Shown: one piece after another, positions 1 through 8,911 of the stretch
Layout: each line of letters opens with the position of its first letter
How positions within the stretch are numbered: the stretch's first letter is position 1
Assembly: GCA_010093685.1 (NCBI GenBank)
Contig: MU006217.1
Span: forward strand, 2,153,644 to 2,217,643
Source: Ophiobolus disseminans
Lineage: Eukaryota; Ascomycota; Dothideomycetes; Pleosporales; Phaeosphaeriaceae
Direction of reading: 5' to 3'
Length of the DNA: 64,000 nucleotides
Notes under the pieces: model-generated
The model's database searches: none
What the model saw: the letters and a program-made list of their open reading frames with translations, nothing else
Told to the model about the DNA's origin: nothing
Made by a program: the position numbers and the translations under genes

Positions 1-183
1 CCGGTGAGCGATGATAACAAGTCGAAGGCTTTCTCCCTTGACGGACGCCAGGGCCAATGGATTCCGTTTGGCTTGGGAGAGCGCATGTACCCAGGTCGCC
101 ATTTCGCGAAGCAAGAGATGGTCGTCAATGCTGCAGTCATACTCAGGGCATTCGAGATTGAACTGATGAGTCCGGAAGAATAG
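1..183 (+). CDS. Cytochrome P450, 3' end only, heme cysteine replaced
   Basis: This is the last 60 codons of a cytochrome P450; the rest lies left of the window. The frame is open from base 1 to TAG at 181-183. The heme-binding loop is recognisable as PFGLGERMYPGRHFAKQE, which matches the FxxGxRxCxG signature in every position except the proximal heme ligand: the invariant Cys is Tyr (codon TAC at 88-90). The flanking RHFAKQE stretch resembles fungal P450s related to sterol/oxysterol hydroxylases. Without the thiolate ligand normal P450 catalysis is not expected, so the gene may be inactive or its product may have another role. A single G-to-A change from TGC would explain it (TpG to TpA). 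Family assignment is firm; loss of function is inferred. Confidence 0.8.
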   Translation, partial: PVSDDNKSKAFSLDGRQGQWIPFGLGERMYPGRHFAKQEMVVNAAVILRAFEIELMSPEE

Positions 184-1085
184 CGACCGAGAAATGATTA
201 TAGCAGGTATGGGTTTGGAACGCAGCAGGCAAAGGAAAAGGTTGCATTCAAGATACGACGTAGAAAGACAGACAAAGTATGAGAAAAGTATTTCTATATC
301 TCATTCACTCTACCAGTGCATAGAAATGTAATGTTGAACACGAGCGCTTCGATGTTAAAAGGTCTAGAAGACTTCTGTCGACTTTACGTAGGGTGACGTC
401 ATTGTTTAACATGGTACCTTCCCATGTTGGGCAAGATATCCCGCTCACTCTACACATGCATTCTGCTCTTCGCACATCCACTATCACATGACCAAAAACC
501 CACGCCTCAGTGGTAGTCGAGTTTCATGTCGGCTTAAACGTGGCGCGTATGTTGCCAATATCCGCGTCAACCGTTCTCCTGGACCCCGCTGCAGCCGAAT
601 CACAGACCGCAACGACCCTGACGGCGAAGCGACATTAGATGGTCAAAACCAGTGATTGAGCGCGGTCGACGAAAGGTTCGTTTACTCTTCATGTTGACAT
701 ACTCATGTCAATAAATGCATTACCTTATGGGATAGTGGTTCCGTGTTTTGTAGGCTACACCGAAGACCTGATTGCAACTTTCATCGCTCCTTTTCCTACT
801 CCCGATCAAACATACAGTGAGGACCTCAAACTTGGGTGCGTGCCACATGCATGTGGTCGCGCCGTCGGTGGGGTATGGTCACACCACAAGCACATTGGAT
901 TCTATCCAGCCATTATCCTTTCGGAAACCGAAGCCCTGATGGAGTGCATACCTGTAGGTATGCAAGCCACTACAAGCTCGAACAGATACTGAAGTCCCTA
1001 TAAATCAATGGTCCCACAAACGCGGTGCTTCTTATCAACTACTTGTGTACAGCAATACAACGAACATCACTGCATCAGCATCAGC
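184..1085. other. Intergenic, no supported gene
   Basis: Small open frames here (for example 705-992) have no recognisable domain and no splice pattern. The right end must hold the promoter and 5' UTR of the gene starting at 1086. Confidence 0.6.
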
Positions 1086-2337
1086 ATGAGCAGCGCATTG
1101 TGGGGCGCTCAAAGCCTCGTCAGCCGCGAAGCTTTCCTCGTAAGCTTCCACATCTGACTAGAAAAGCACAATGGCTGATACTTCAAATTGTAACAGCGAG
1201 TCTCGTGGTCTGGCTTCGGTCTAGCTACGATCTGCATTATAGGTCGACTCGCAACGCGGCTGAAGGTTTTCAAACGGCTATTCATCGACGACTACTCAGT
1301 CCTCCTTGCTTGGTGTTGCAGCCTTATCTTCTCGGTCGTATGGCAAATCCAAAGTGAACATGTATACGCTGCTATCCTTCGCATGATCGGTAGAGTTCCC
1401 ATGGATAGCTCGTACTTGCTCTACTTCAACGACTTTATCATCGTCCAAAGCCCGTCTACCATCTGCCAGAATCTCGGCTTGTGGTTTGTCAAGTTTTCTT
1501 TCATGTTCTTCTTTTGGAAGATGAGCAACCAAATCCGAAAACAACGACTGCTTTGGTGGGCAGTCATGACATATGTTTCAATCACGCTACCGATCGCGCT
1601 AGCTATGGCACCATGGAGTTGTTTTGACAGTCGTCGTGGACTCGTGACACTTGTCGGTAAGTTAGGTAATGTTTAACAGCCCTCCATTCATGTGCTGACT
1701 TCCGGCAGAGCGTTGCAGCAACTCAGACATGGGAAGATTCATCATGGTTGCGTTCAAAGTTCAAGCCGTGTTGGACATCACTACAGAAGTTGCGAGTGAG
1801 TATACCTATGTATAAGCGACCCAAGTCAACTAATCGTGCAGTCCTCACGATACCTTTCACAATTCTTTGGCAAGTCCGTCTAGACTTCCGACGCAAATTC
1901 GGCCTGGGTGCTTTGTTTGCGCTGACCGTATCTATCATACTCTGCGTCATAACTCGCACGATCATCGTTCAAATGACTGCGGTTGGCCCTTACGTGGACA
2001 TCATGTCAGTGTACCTGTGGTACAAGATAGAGTTAGACACAGGTATGTCTTGGTCCAAGTGTTCCAGGGACAAGACGCTTATTCCCATCATCAAGCGATC
2101 ATTGTTGCTTGCCTAGCCTCTTACCGCGCGCTCTTCACAACGCAAAGACCACATCGGCCTCTCCTATACTCGTCACACGGATCTTCGGCAAAGCCATTAC
2201 GAAACAACAAATCCGACAGCATACTTTTACGGTCTTTGACTGGAGGCAATGAACTTCCAGCGATCCCGGGTAAGATACATGTCAAGAGCGAGTATGTCGT
2301 CACCAACGACATTGCTGTTCTGGACCGTGTAGTATGA
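1086..2337 (+). CDS. SAT4-family (fungal rhodopsin-like) integral membrane protein
   Basis: Five exons can be joined with consistent frame: 1086-1139, 1197-1656, 1709-1795, 1842-2042 and 2096-2337, giving about 347 residues. All four introns (46-57 bp) have GT...AG ends. The product has about seven hydrophobic segments. Family landmarks are the early DDYSVLLAW-like stretch, GLWFVKFSFMFFFWK in the middle, the segment AVLDITTEVAILTIPFTILW, and IIVACLASYRALFT near the C-terminal end of the membrane region, followed by a polar tail. This pattern is typical of the SAT4/rhodopsin-like plasma membrane family (relatives include Pth11-type proteins), which lacks the retinal-binding lysine signature of true rhodopsins. 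Role unknown; often linked to sensing in plant-associated fungi. The start is the first ATG that gives the usual short extracellular N-terminus. Confidence 0.82.
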
Positions 2338-3150
2338 CGGAACAGAGCTTAGGGCTCCTCACGGAACTTTTCCAACCCCGTTCACGTTCAGCAACATGGA
2401 GAGGGGAAAATCCTGCTTCGCCAATGGCGTGTTTGAAGTAACGGAGGCTTAAATACACAAAATTTGGCGGACTGAACGAAAATAGAACGATTGAAACATA
2501 GTCTCTTGGGAGCGTTGGGCGCATTGACACACTCGCTCGTCTGGGGAAGGACGTCAAGCACATAATTCAGGGCAGTTGAAGCGTCACATTGTAGTCATGA
2601 AGGTGGTGGTAGAGTGTAGTTCATGACCTGCGTTTCACTAGTGCATCGAGTCGAAGGGGCGGGCCTGTAGAGTGTATCAACGGTGACTTCTTTATCTCAA
2701 CTCGTCCACGTCACTGCCGCATAAGCACTTCCCACGGTTGCGTGCAATTCCATACTATATTGACTACCGCCAGCCCTAGCAACAAGAAAGGAGTAGCTTG
2801 TGGCCTCGGCACGTATCGAAGAGCCTTTTTGGCAGGTGCACGCGGTGCAAGCCCGCTCACGTGCCCTAGCTGGTGCACTAGCGTACTTGCTACATATCAA
2901 CACCCCGACACACACTCGCCTTCTCTTCTTCACCTCACCTCACCCTCAACATCTCGCCTTTTCTTTGGAATCTCAACTGGGGTCCTACTTCGCCGGCTGC
3001 TGTATGTATATGCTTCACGTATCTTGATCGCATTTTTCCCTTCACCTGCTAATACCAAGTTAGGCGATGGCGGAGTAGAGTCCTCCGGGACATCGCGTTT
3101 ACCCTAGGTAAACGATTATTCCACACCACTCATCCTATCCACTCCCCAGG
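2338..3150. other. Intergenic, no supported gene
   Basis: A pyrimidine-rich stretch of CACC and CTTC runs near 2930-2960. No open frame has a recognisable domain. Confidence 0.55.
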
Positions 3151-3237
3151 AGCATGTAGCATGCTTGCGATCGCGGGCCTCCTGCGGTCGGGCGTTTCTT
3201 AACCGAAACACGTTGACGGAGCGGCGGGGCCGTTAAT
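3151..3237 (+). repeat. Two-hairpin repeat, copy 1
   Basis: Hairpin 1 is AGCATG-TAG-CATGCT at 3151-3165, perfectly paired. Hairpin 2 has arms at 3212-3219 and 3230-3237 (GTTGACGG / CCGTTAAT) with a 10-base loop; all eight positions pair if two G-T wobbles are allowed. Confidence 0.65.
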
Positions 3238-3320
3238 GTCCTGTCCTAACGAACACCCACGTCAACCTTTACGGTCGGCGTTTTATTCGAACTCATCAAC
3301 AACTTCCTAGCGCATAATCC

Positions 3321-3400
3321 TGCTCGCGACTATGGACCCTCTGCGGTCGGGTGTGCCTTGGCCGACACGAACCGGAAGTGACTGGGCCGCTAACACCCAC
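3321..3400 (+). repeat. Two-hairpin repeat, copy 2 (degenerate)
   Basis: Shares CTGCGGTCGGG and the ending GGGCCGCTAACACC with the other units, aligning best with copy 1. Hairpin 1 is not preserved and hairpin 2 is weak. Confidence 0.5.
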
Positions 3401-3941
3401 GATGCCGCCACAGTGGATGCAATGCGGCATTACAATCGACACAACAGTCTTCGTGAGCCTTATGGATCTTCCTCGCCCCAACATTCACTGATTGTGCATA
3501 CCGCTCAACTATGGCCAGCCTGATCATGACCATCCCTAGTTCTTTGTAGCAGGGCTACGCTTTCCCCATCCTACCGGGCCTGCATAGGACTGGTTATCTT
3601 CAACCCTCACAAATTACGCGGTGACAATACATCCGCATCAAAACACCAATTCTGCTGGCTGCTTGCCGCCTCGCGTACAGCGGGATCTATCCACCGAGCC
3701 AGCACACAGCACCTCTCACGACTCATAGTCATGTCTGCCATAGTCTTAAACGAGAACCATACTACTAGCACTGTAACCGAGCTGTGACGTCAAGATTTCG
3801 CTTTCCGGTTTACTTGACTACACACAACTAACGCTGTCACGGTTTGAGGTGTCTCCTGCCTCACCTGCAATTGCACCTCGCTTGTATGGTAGCGAGTTGC
3901 GACTACCTACATTGAACTAGCGCTGCCCACAGCCACACACC

Positions 3942-4050
3942 TATATATACAGTTTGTAGCTTCACTCAATACAACCTCAGTTCAATCCTTCAATTCTTCC
4001 TGTATATGCGCTGTTCTCACACCGCGACAAACGCACTCTCACGCAGAACA
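3942..4050 (+). promoter_or_regulatory. Core-promoter-like segment ahead of the main repeat run
   Basis: TATATA at about 3942-3948 is followed by a CA- and pyrimidine-rich stretch typical of fungal transcription starts, just before the dense run of two-hairpin repeats. No convincing protein gene follows. This suggests, but does not show, that the repeat run is transcribed. Confidence 0.35.
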
Positions 4051-4068
4051 TGTGTCATGTCAAAGCCG

Positions 4069-4132
4069 ACTGTTACAGCACGTCGGGAACCTCTCAATCG
4101 AGCTACTTTGACAAATTGGCGGGGCTGACATC
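4069..4132 (+). repeat. Two-hairpin repeat, copy 3 (degenerate)
   Basis: Recognised by CAGCACGTCGGG, the CTCTCAATCGAG linker and the GGCGGGGCTGACA end. Both hairpins have decayed. Confidence 0.45.
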
Positions 4133-4278
4133 GCTTCTGTCTGCTTGCATCCACTATGTCGACTCAGCCCAGTGTCACGTCGTTCATCTTGCGATGTGTA
4201 GCAACTACAGCATCCTCCCGGGTCTTTGGAGCGGCATTGCTAGTTACTCGCAGTCTCCAGCTCCTTTTACTTCCAACA

Positions 4279-4349
4279 TGGGCTTGTAGTACGCTAGCAG
4301 TGGAGCTTCTTGACCCAAACACGTCGGCAGAGGGGTATGCCTATTAACA
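4279..4349 (+). repeat. Two-hairpin repeat, copy 4 (shortened)
   Basis: Carries GGCTTGTAGTACGCT, the linker GGAGCTTCTTGACC and ACGTCGGCAG. The loop of hairpin 2 seems shortened before CCTATTAAC. Confidence 0.55.
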
Positions 4350-4456
4350 TTCACGGCCCAACGTCGCTCGAGTGCTTCACGATTCCGCCAATTCCACGTC
4401 AGTGTTCGCACCGAGCTACGTCACTCGTCCAGCGCGAAACACACTACATTCGGATG

Positions 4457-4524
4457 GGCGTGTAGTACGCCAGTGGTGGAGTCTCTCAACCGGGGCGCGT
4501 TAGCAGAGTGGTTGGGCTGCTAAC
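4457..4524 (+). repeat. Two-hairpin repeat, copy 5 (best preserved)
   Basis: Hairpin 1 GGCGTG-TAG-TACGCC lies at 4457-4471 (one G-T pair). Hairpin 2 arms at 4499-4506 and 4517-4524 (GTTAGCAG / CTGCTAAC) pair perfectly over 8 bp around a 10-base loop. The 5' arm and loop read TAGCAGAGTGG, a full match to the RNA polymerase III A-box consensus. Confidence 0.7.
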
Positions 4525-4705
4525 ACTTTATCTCATGTCATCATATTCACGACGAGGCGACGAACGGCCAATCTCGCGTCAGACTCAAAATTGCAGTGGC
4601 AACGATGGTCAGACACCACAAACTTCTAACAAGCATCATGGGGGCTACTAATACCGAAGGCGTACGGAGCACCACCTTGGTATCTGTTACCACTCATCAA
4701 GCTGG

Positions 4706-4780
4706 GACGTGTAGCACGTCTATTGCGGAGCCTCTTGACCGGGGCACGCTGGCAGCGAGGGATCCTCTTCGGAGGAGTGC
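4706..4780 (+). repeat. Two-hairpin repeat, copy 6 (hairpin 1 intact)
   Basis: Hairpin 1 GACGTG-TAG-CACGTC at 4706-4720 is perfectly paired. The linker CGGAGCCTCTTGACC is conserved. Hairpin 2 has lost its 3' arm. Confidence 0.6.
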
Positions 4781-4865
4781 AATCACCTAATTTGCATGGG
4801 GCTGCCAGCACTTGAAGAGCTTATATCTGCTTCACCCACTACAATCATTGCAAGCTCGAACAACC

Positions 4866-4928
4866 CGGCATGGCCCAGAGCGGGTCCCGCGACCGGAATA
4901 AGTGGGCAGGGAAGGTGGAGCTGCCGAC
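4866..4928 (+). repeat. Two-hairpin repeat, copy 7 (hairpin 2 kept)
   Basis: Hairpin 2 arms lie at 4902-4909 and 4921-4928 (GTGGGCAG / CTGCCGAC) with an 11-base loop and one mismatch. Hairpin 1 is degenerate. Confidence 0.55.
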
Positions 4929-5111
4929 GTGGGTGGTCCTCAATGTCTCACCTAGGACCGACAACTCACAGCAAGCTATCATTCCCCGCGCAAGAGAACA
5001 AGTCTAGTGCTCAATCGTAGGAACCTTTCACCAAGCGATTGATCCCATCCCGTCAACTCCTAGCTACGAATTTTCCAAGCGATCACCATCGGAGCGATCA
5101 ACTCCTAGCTT

Positions 5112-5181
5112 GGGCGTATATCATCCCGATTTTGGAGCTTCCTAATTGAAGCAAGTTGGCAGAGAAGGTCGGGCTGCCGAC
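5112..5181 (+). repeat. Two-hairpin repeat, copy 8
   Basis: Hairpin 2 arms at 5155-5162 and 5174-5181 (GTTGGCAG / CTGCCGAC) pair over 8 positions with one wobble and an 11-base loop. The linker TTGGAGCTTCCTAATTG is clear. Hairpin 1 is degenerate. Confidence 0.6.
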
Positions 5182-5259
5182 GCGGGTCATCCTTGCTGAC
5201 GCCTTCCAAAATTGAGAACGAACAACAAGCTATCAGAATCTTCCATGTCTATCGGGACC

Positions 5260-5323
5260 TCCAAAACGTCTATGGCGGAGCTCCTTAAGCGGAGCATGCA
5301 GCAGAGTTGGTCGGGCTGCTGCA
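5260..5323 (+). repeat. Two-hairpin repeat, copy 9 (compensated stem)
   Basis: Hairpin 2 arms at 5297-5304 and 5316-5323 read TGCAGCAG / CTGCTGCA. They pair perfectly although several bases differ from copies 5 and 8, so both sides changed together. Hairpin 1 is only partly present. Confidence 0.62.
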
Positions 5324-5399
5324 CCAGGCCTCCGAGAATAGGGGCAACCCCCACTGGCATCACCAAGATACAGGCACCAACAACCAATACCTACTGCGG

Positions 5400-5492
5400 G
5401 GCGTGTAGCACGCCGGTCTTCTCGATGATGATGTTCGAGAGGGAGGGAGCTTCTTGATCGGAGCATGTCGGCAGAGCGGCGGGGCTGTCACG
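5400..5492 (+). repeat. Two-hairpin repeat, copy 10
   Basis: Hairpin 1 GGCGTG-TAG-CACGCC at 5400-5414 is perfect. The linker is about 25 bases longer than in other copies. Hairpin 2 (5467-5474 / 5485-5492) keeps about five pairs. A B-box-like GGTTTGAATCG follows near 5515. Confidence 0.6.
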
Positions 5493-5986
5493 AAAAAAAG
5501 AACAGAAAGGGGAGGTTTGAATCGGTGCGACGGCTACCCATTGTCGCGGCGGAAGACAATAATGTCGTTCATACACCAATATGAGTAAATAATAAACGAT
5601 TATCTCTCACACGCAAGACGTTGTATCTGTGTGTGACATGTTCGTGATCTTTCTTCTGGCCCATGATACAAAGGGGTTATAGCATACTAATCTTACTTTT
5701 TGTAACGCTCTCGGAATGGACAACGTCGCATGAAGGGAGAAGGATTGGCATCATGTAGGGCGGCTGCTCGTGAGTGTGGATCTTGAGCAGCATGATTCAG
5801 CTTCTGCGACCATCAACATTGAAGAACGTTGAAAATCACTCTAACACATCCGCAGCATCAATCGGAAGTGGTGCTTGAGGATTTCCTCGCGTACAACGGA
5901 TGACAGCATACAGGTTTCCCCGAGGTCAACCAACCTCCTCGGCAATCTGTCCTGATCAAATCATCTCGAAGCCAACACTCCACCCC
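5493..5986. other. Intergenic, no supported gene
   Basis: AT-rich around 5575-5600. It must contain the 3' UTR of the leftward MFS gene that ends at 5987. Nothing else is supported. Confidence 0.55.
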
Positions 5987-7828
5987 TCACCCCAGCGCCT
6001 CAACCATCCTCCCCCTCCACCCAGGCCCCCACCTCCTCATCGCCCCCAACGCCGCACACCCCGTTACCAAACTCCACACGCCCAATATCGTCATCAACCA
6101 GCCATTCCCAATCGCGCCCAGCACGGGTTCCGCCACAATCGCACCCGTGCAGCTGAATATATTCCGCACGAAATTATTCAACGCGATCCCGCTCGCTGCG
6201 CGCTTGGGCATGAACTCTGTTAACATAGTGTTTACGAGTGCGAAGATAAGCATCGACCCGACGCCGAAGAAGAAATTACTAATCATGGGCACGGCAATGT
6301 GGACGTGTGTCTGGGCTGTCCAGCCGTATGTTATGAGTGCGGCGGGCCAGAGTATGGCTGCTATCCATGCGTTTTCTTGCATGCGGTCTTCAGGCCTCAA
6401 AATCAATTTCCCGCGGGAGTCGTACCGGTTTGCGCGCCGGGCTTCGCGGTGCATGATGCTGTCGATCCAGCGCCCGCCGAAGAGAGAGGCGAGTAGGTAG
6501 CCCGCGGAGTTGGGGATGTAGAGCAGCCCGATTGTGAGCGTGGGGTAGGTGTAGGGTGGTGAGGAGAAGGTGCGTTGGATGCTGATGTTGAGGATGTAGA
6601 GCGCGCCGAAGGTTATGGATGCGTAGTAGACTGGTGGAGGGTTAGTTCGAGAGAGGAAGGGGATGGGTAGGAGTTGGAGAAGAGGCTGGGTCGGAAAGTA
6701 CGTACCGGTTAGGAGGACGGGAGGGTAGCGCAGCCAGGAGAGGATCTTGAGGGGGTCGAGGAAGATTTGGCGGAGGTGGGATAGGAGAGATTTTGTCTTT
6801 TGGATGGTGGAGGCGCGGGTGGTTGTTCGTGTGAGGTCTGGGCGGCCAGATTGGCCTTTTTCTAGATCGGGTGTCGTTGTGGTGTCCACAGCCAGGCATT
6901 CTTCTTTTCGCGGAAGTGTCTCTGGTAAGGCAAAGACGATGAATATCACCGTCAAGCCCCCATATATCACCAAAAACCACTGCGTACTTCGCCACCCCAG
7001 TCCTTGGCCCAGCGCGCCTCCAATGATCGGAGCAAACAACGGTCCACAAAGAGGCCCAAGGTAAAAAATACCCATCGCGCGTCCCCGCTCCCTAACTTCC
7101 CAAATATCCGCAATCGTCCCAGCGCCCACAGCCTGCACTGACGCCGCCGCACCCCCCGACAACGTGCGCATAACAATCAGCATAGCGATATTCGTCGACA
7201 CAGCCGACAGTATCGCAAAAACCACGAACAGAATAAACGACGCAATATAAATCGTCCTCCGGCCCAAGCGCTCACTGAAACTAGACCACCACAGTGGGAA
7301 TATAGACATGCTCAGCATGTACACCGCGACACTCAAATTCGTCACCGCATGCGTGGCATCAAATGCGACTGAAATTTCTAGCAAAACGGGCATGACTATC
7401 GCGCTTCCCATTGGCGCGGCCATGGCGCAGAAGGCGACGATGAAGGTTAGGAACCATTTCGTGCGCCGCGTGTAGTGGTACGGATTGGAGACTTCGGGGA
7501 TGAGGGTGAAGCGGGCGAGGAGGCCGCGGCGTTGGTGGCGGGGGATGAGGATGGCGTCTGGTGTTACTGAGGTAGTGCGGGAGAGAGCTACTGGGCGCTT
7601 TTGAGTGGGTTCTTGGGATGAGGAGCAGTCTGAGGATGTTGAGGCGCGGGATGGAGCAATTGAGATTTCATCTTCTTTATTGTGGTGAGTGTTTGTTTCG
7701 ATGATGCGTTCTTTTTCTGATATTTGCTCGTTGCCGAAGTCCTTCTCTTTTGTGTCGTTTGGAGGGGGAGGAGAGTTATGACTGGCGGTTTGTGCTTCAC
7801 GACGTGGCGGCTTTCCTGGGTTCGACAT
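5987..7828 (-). CDS. MFS drug:H+ antiporter (DHA1, QDR/DTR-like)
   Basis: The frame runs 7828 to 5987 without a stop, but a 75-bp in-frame intron (GTACGT...CCACCAG, complement of 6631-6705) interrupts TM-rich sequence with a non-conserved 25-residue insert. Spliced, it encodes about 588 residues. The product has a long polar cytoplasmic N-terminus rich in Ser/Thr/Glu, then twelve predicted membrane segments in two halves separated by a basic loop. Family marks include SERLGRRTIYIASF after TM2-3, LGPLCGPLFAPIIGGALGQ at TM5, and LNNFVRNIFSCTGAIVAEP near the end. These match fungal DHA1 carriers of the Qdr/Dtr type, which export drugs, polyamines or weak acids at the plasma membrane. Substrate cannot be read from sequence. 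ATG chosen at 7828 because it is the first in frame. Confidence 0.85.
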   Translation of the reverse strand: MSNPGKPPRREAQTASHNSPPPPNDTKEKDFGNEQISEKERIIETNTHHNKEDEISIAPSRASTSSDCSSSQEPTQKRPVALSRTTSVTPDAILIPRHQRRGLLARFTLIPEVSNPYHYTRRTKWFLTFIVAFCAMAAPMGSAIVMPVLLEISVAFDATHAVTNLSVAVYMLSMSIFPLWWSSFSERLGRRTIYIASFILFVVFAILSAVSTNIAMLIVMRTLSGGAAASVQAVGAGTIADIWEVRERGRAMGIFYLGPLCGPLFAPIIGGALGQGLGWRSTQWFLVIYGGLTVIFIVFALPETLPRKEECLAVDTTTTPDLEKGQSGRPDLTRTTTRASTIQKTKSLLSHLRQIFLDPLKILSWLRYPPVLLTGTYFPTQPLLQLLPIPFLSRTNPPPVYYASITFGALYILNISIQRTFSSPPYTYPTLTIGLLYIPNSAGYLLASLFGGRWIDSIMHREARRANRYDSRGKLILRPEDRMQENAWIAAILWPAALITYGWTAQTHVHIAVPMISNFFFGVGSMLIFALVNTMLTEFMPKRAASGIALNNFVRNIFSCTGAIVAEPVLGAIGNGWLMTILGVWSLVTGCAALGAMRRWGPGWRGRMVEALG

Positions 7829-8911
7829 GTCTCAATACATGCAGAAATAATGGACCCGAGAGAAACGTAAAGTGCGTGCATCAATCCTCCTCATTCTCCA
7901 CTTCCTTATCCGTAGCTTATCCGATACCCTCGTATTAGATCTTCATGCTTCGGCCGATGTTGTGAGAGCTCGAGCTCACGATTATGAGCTCCACGCCCTT
8001 TCTCGAATAGCCCAAGAGAGGGAATAGAGGGATAAAGCCAAGCTGCACGATCGAGGAAGCCATTCTCCTCGGACTTGAGTTGCCACCGCGACCCCGACCG
8101 TTTGACGCTATTTCATCATGCCGAACATGCAGTGTGCTAGGGCGCGGAGGATTCTACGCGTGCGGAATCAAGGCGCTGTGCCCCGCAACGGAGCGTTATT
8201 TCCGGAGGGGTAGACGGCCGCCATCTGGAGAGACTCGAGATGTTTGACAAGGACAAGATGTGCGATATATCCACGGATGCTGTACTACGCGAAGCTTCAA
8301 CGTCTCGGTGTTTTGGTGTTTCGTTTCAGGCCCACGTGAAAGCCAAGCTGTGCGACGTGAGACGGACCGGATCGTTTCGGTGCCGCCTTCCGCCTTTATC
8401 AAAGGCTCCAAACCTCCACCTGGGAGGTTTAGAGAGATGTAGTGGTCCCAAGTGGCCACCTCATAAGCACCTGAATATTAATTTGCTACTATTTAATCAT
8501 TGTCGAGCTATGCACCATATCATGAAGCCGTGCCGACAGCGTGGGCTAAGCCGCGGATTGGGACATACATGCAGCACCGTTACCGCGTGCCGATCGGTGG
8601 GGTACATGCCCATCACCAAACATCGCGAGCCTATTTCGTAAACTGCCAATCTTGCAACCACACAGCAGGTTCACTAATCCATCAAGCTTTGGCGAAATTC
8701 TCGTTAGGCTTGTCAGCATTGCATTCTAGGCCTCACGTTTCGTCTGAACCTAGATGAGTCGATCCTCGTACAGCAGAACTCACCCTACTACAGACAGCTA
8801 TAAAGTCCCACTTCCCCAAACTCGAGCCATTGAACCCTCTCAGTATCCTCAGACCGTTCTACAACACCCACACCAGCATCCTATAACTTTTCGAACCACT
8901 CCCGCACCACA
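7829..8911. other. Intergenic between divergent genes
   Basis: This is the shared upstream region of the leftward MFS gene and the rightward methyltransferase gene. No open frame with a recognisable domain is present. Confidence 0.6.
8799..8804 (+). promoter_or_regulatory. TATA box of the methyltransferase gene
   Basis: TATAAA lies 113 bases before the ATG at 8912 and is followed by a CA/CT-rich leader, the usual arrangement of fungal core promoters. Confidence 0.5.

Larger units (their letters stand above)
3151..5492 (+). repeat. Array of about ten diverged two-hairpin repeats
   Basis: About ten related units of 65-95 bases recur in the same orientation, separated by 60-250 bases of mostly unrelated sequence; one larger gap runs from about 3400 to 4069. 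A complete unit reads: hairpin 1 (GGCGTG-TAG-CACGCC type), a linker with GGAGCTTCTTGACC, a GGGGCACG-like block, then hairpin 2 (GTTAGCAG, 10-11 base loop, CTGCTAAC). Best copies begin near 3151, 4457, 5112, 5260 and 5400; weaker ones near 3321, 4069, 4279, 4706 and 4866. Both stems differ between copies yet remain paired. I do not recognise the family. It could be a relic of a small mobile element, a repeated structured RNA, or a tRNA-derived element. Confidence 0.7.

Noticed and set aside
705..992. 95-codon frame before the SAT4 gene
   Set aside because: No domain, no splice partner and ordinary non-coding composition.
4457..4570. A genuine tRNA gene
   Set aside because: Only a D-arm-like part is present; no anticodon arm, T-arm or B-box at the right distance.
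3151..5492. CRISPR array
   Set aside because: Units are long, diverged and unevenly spaced, and the organism is a fungus.
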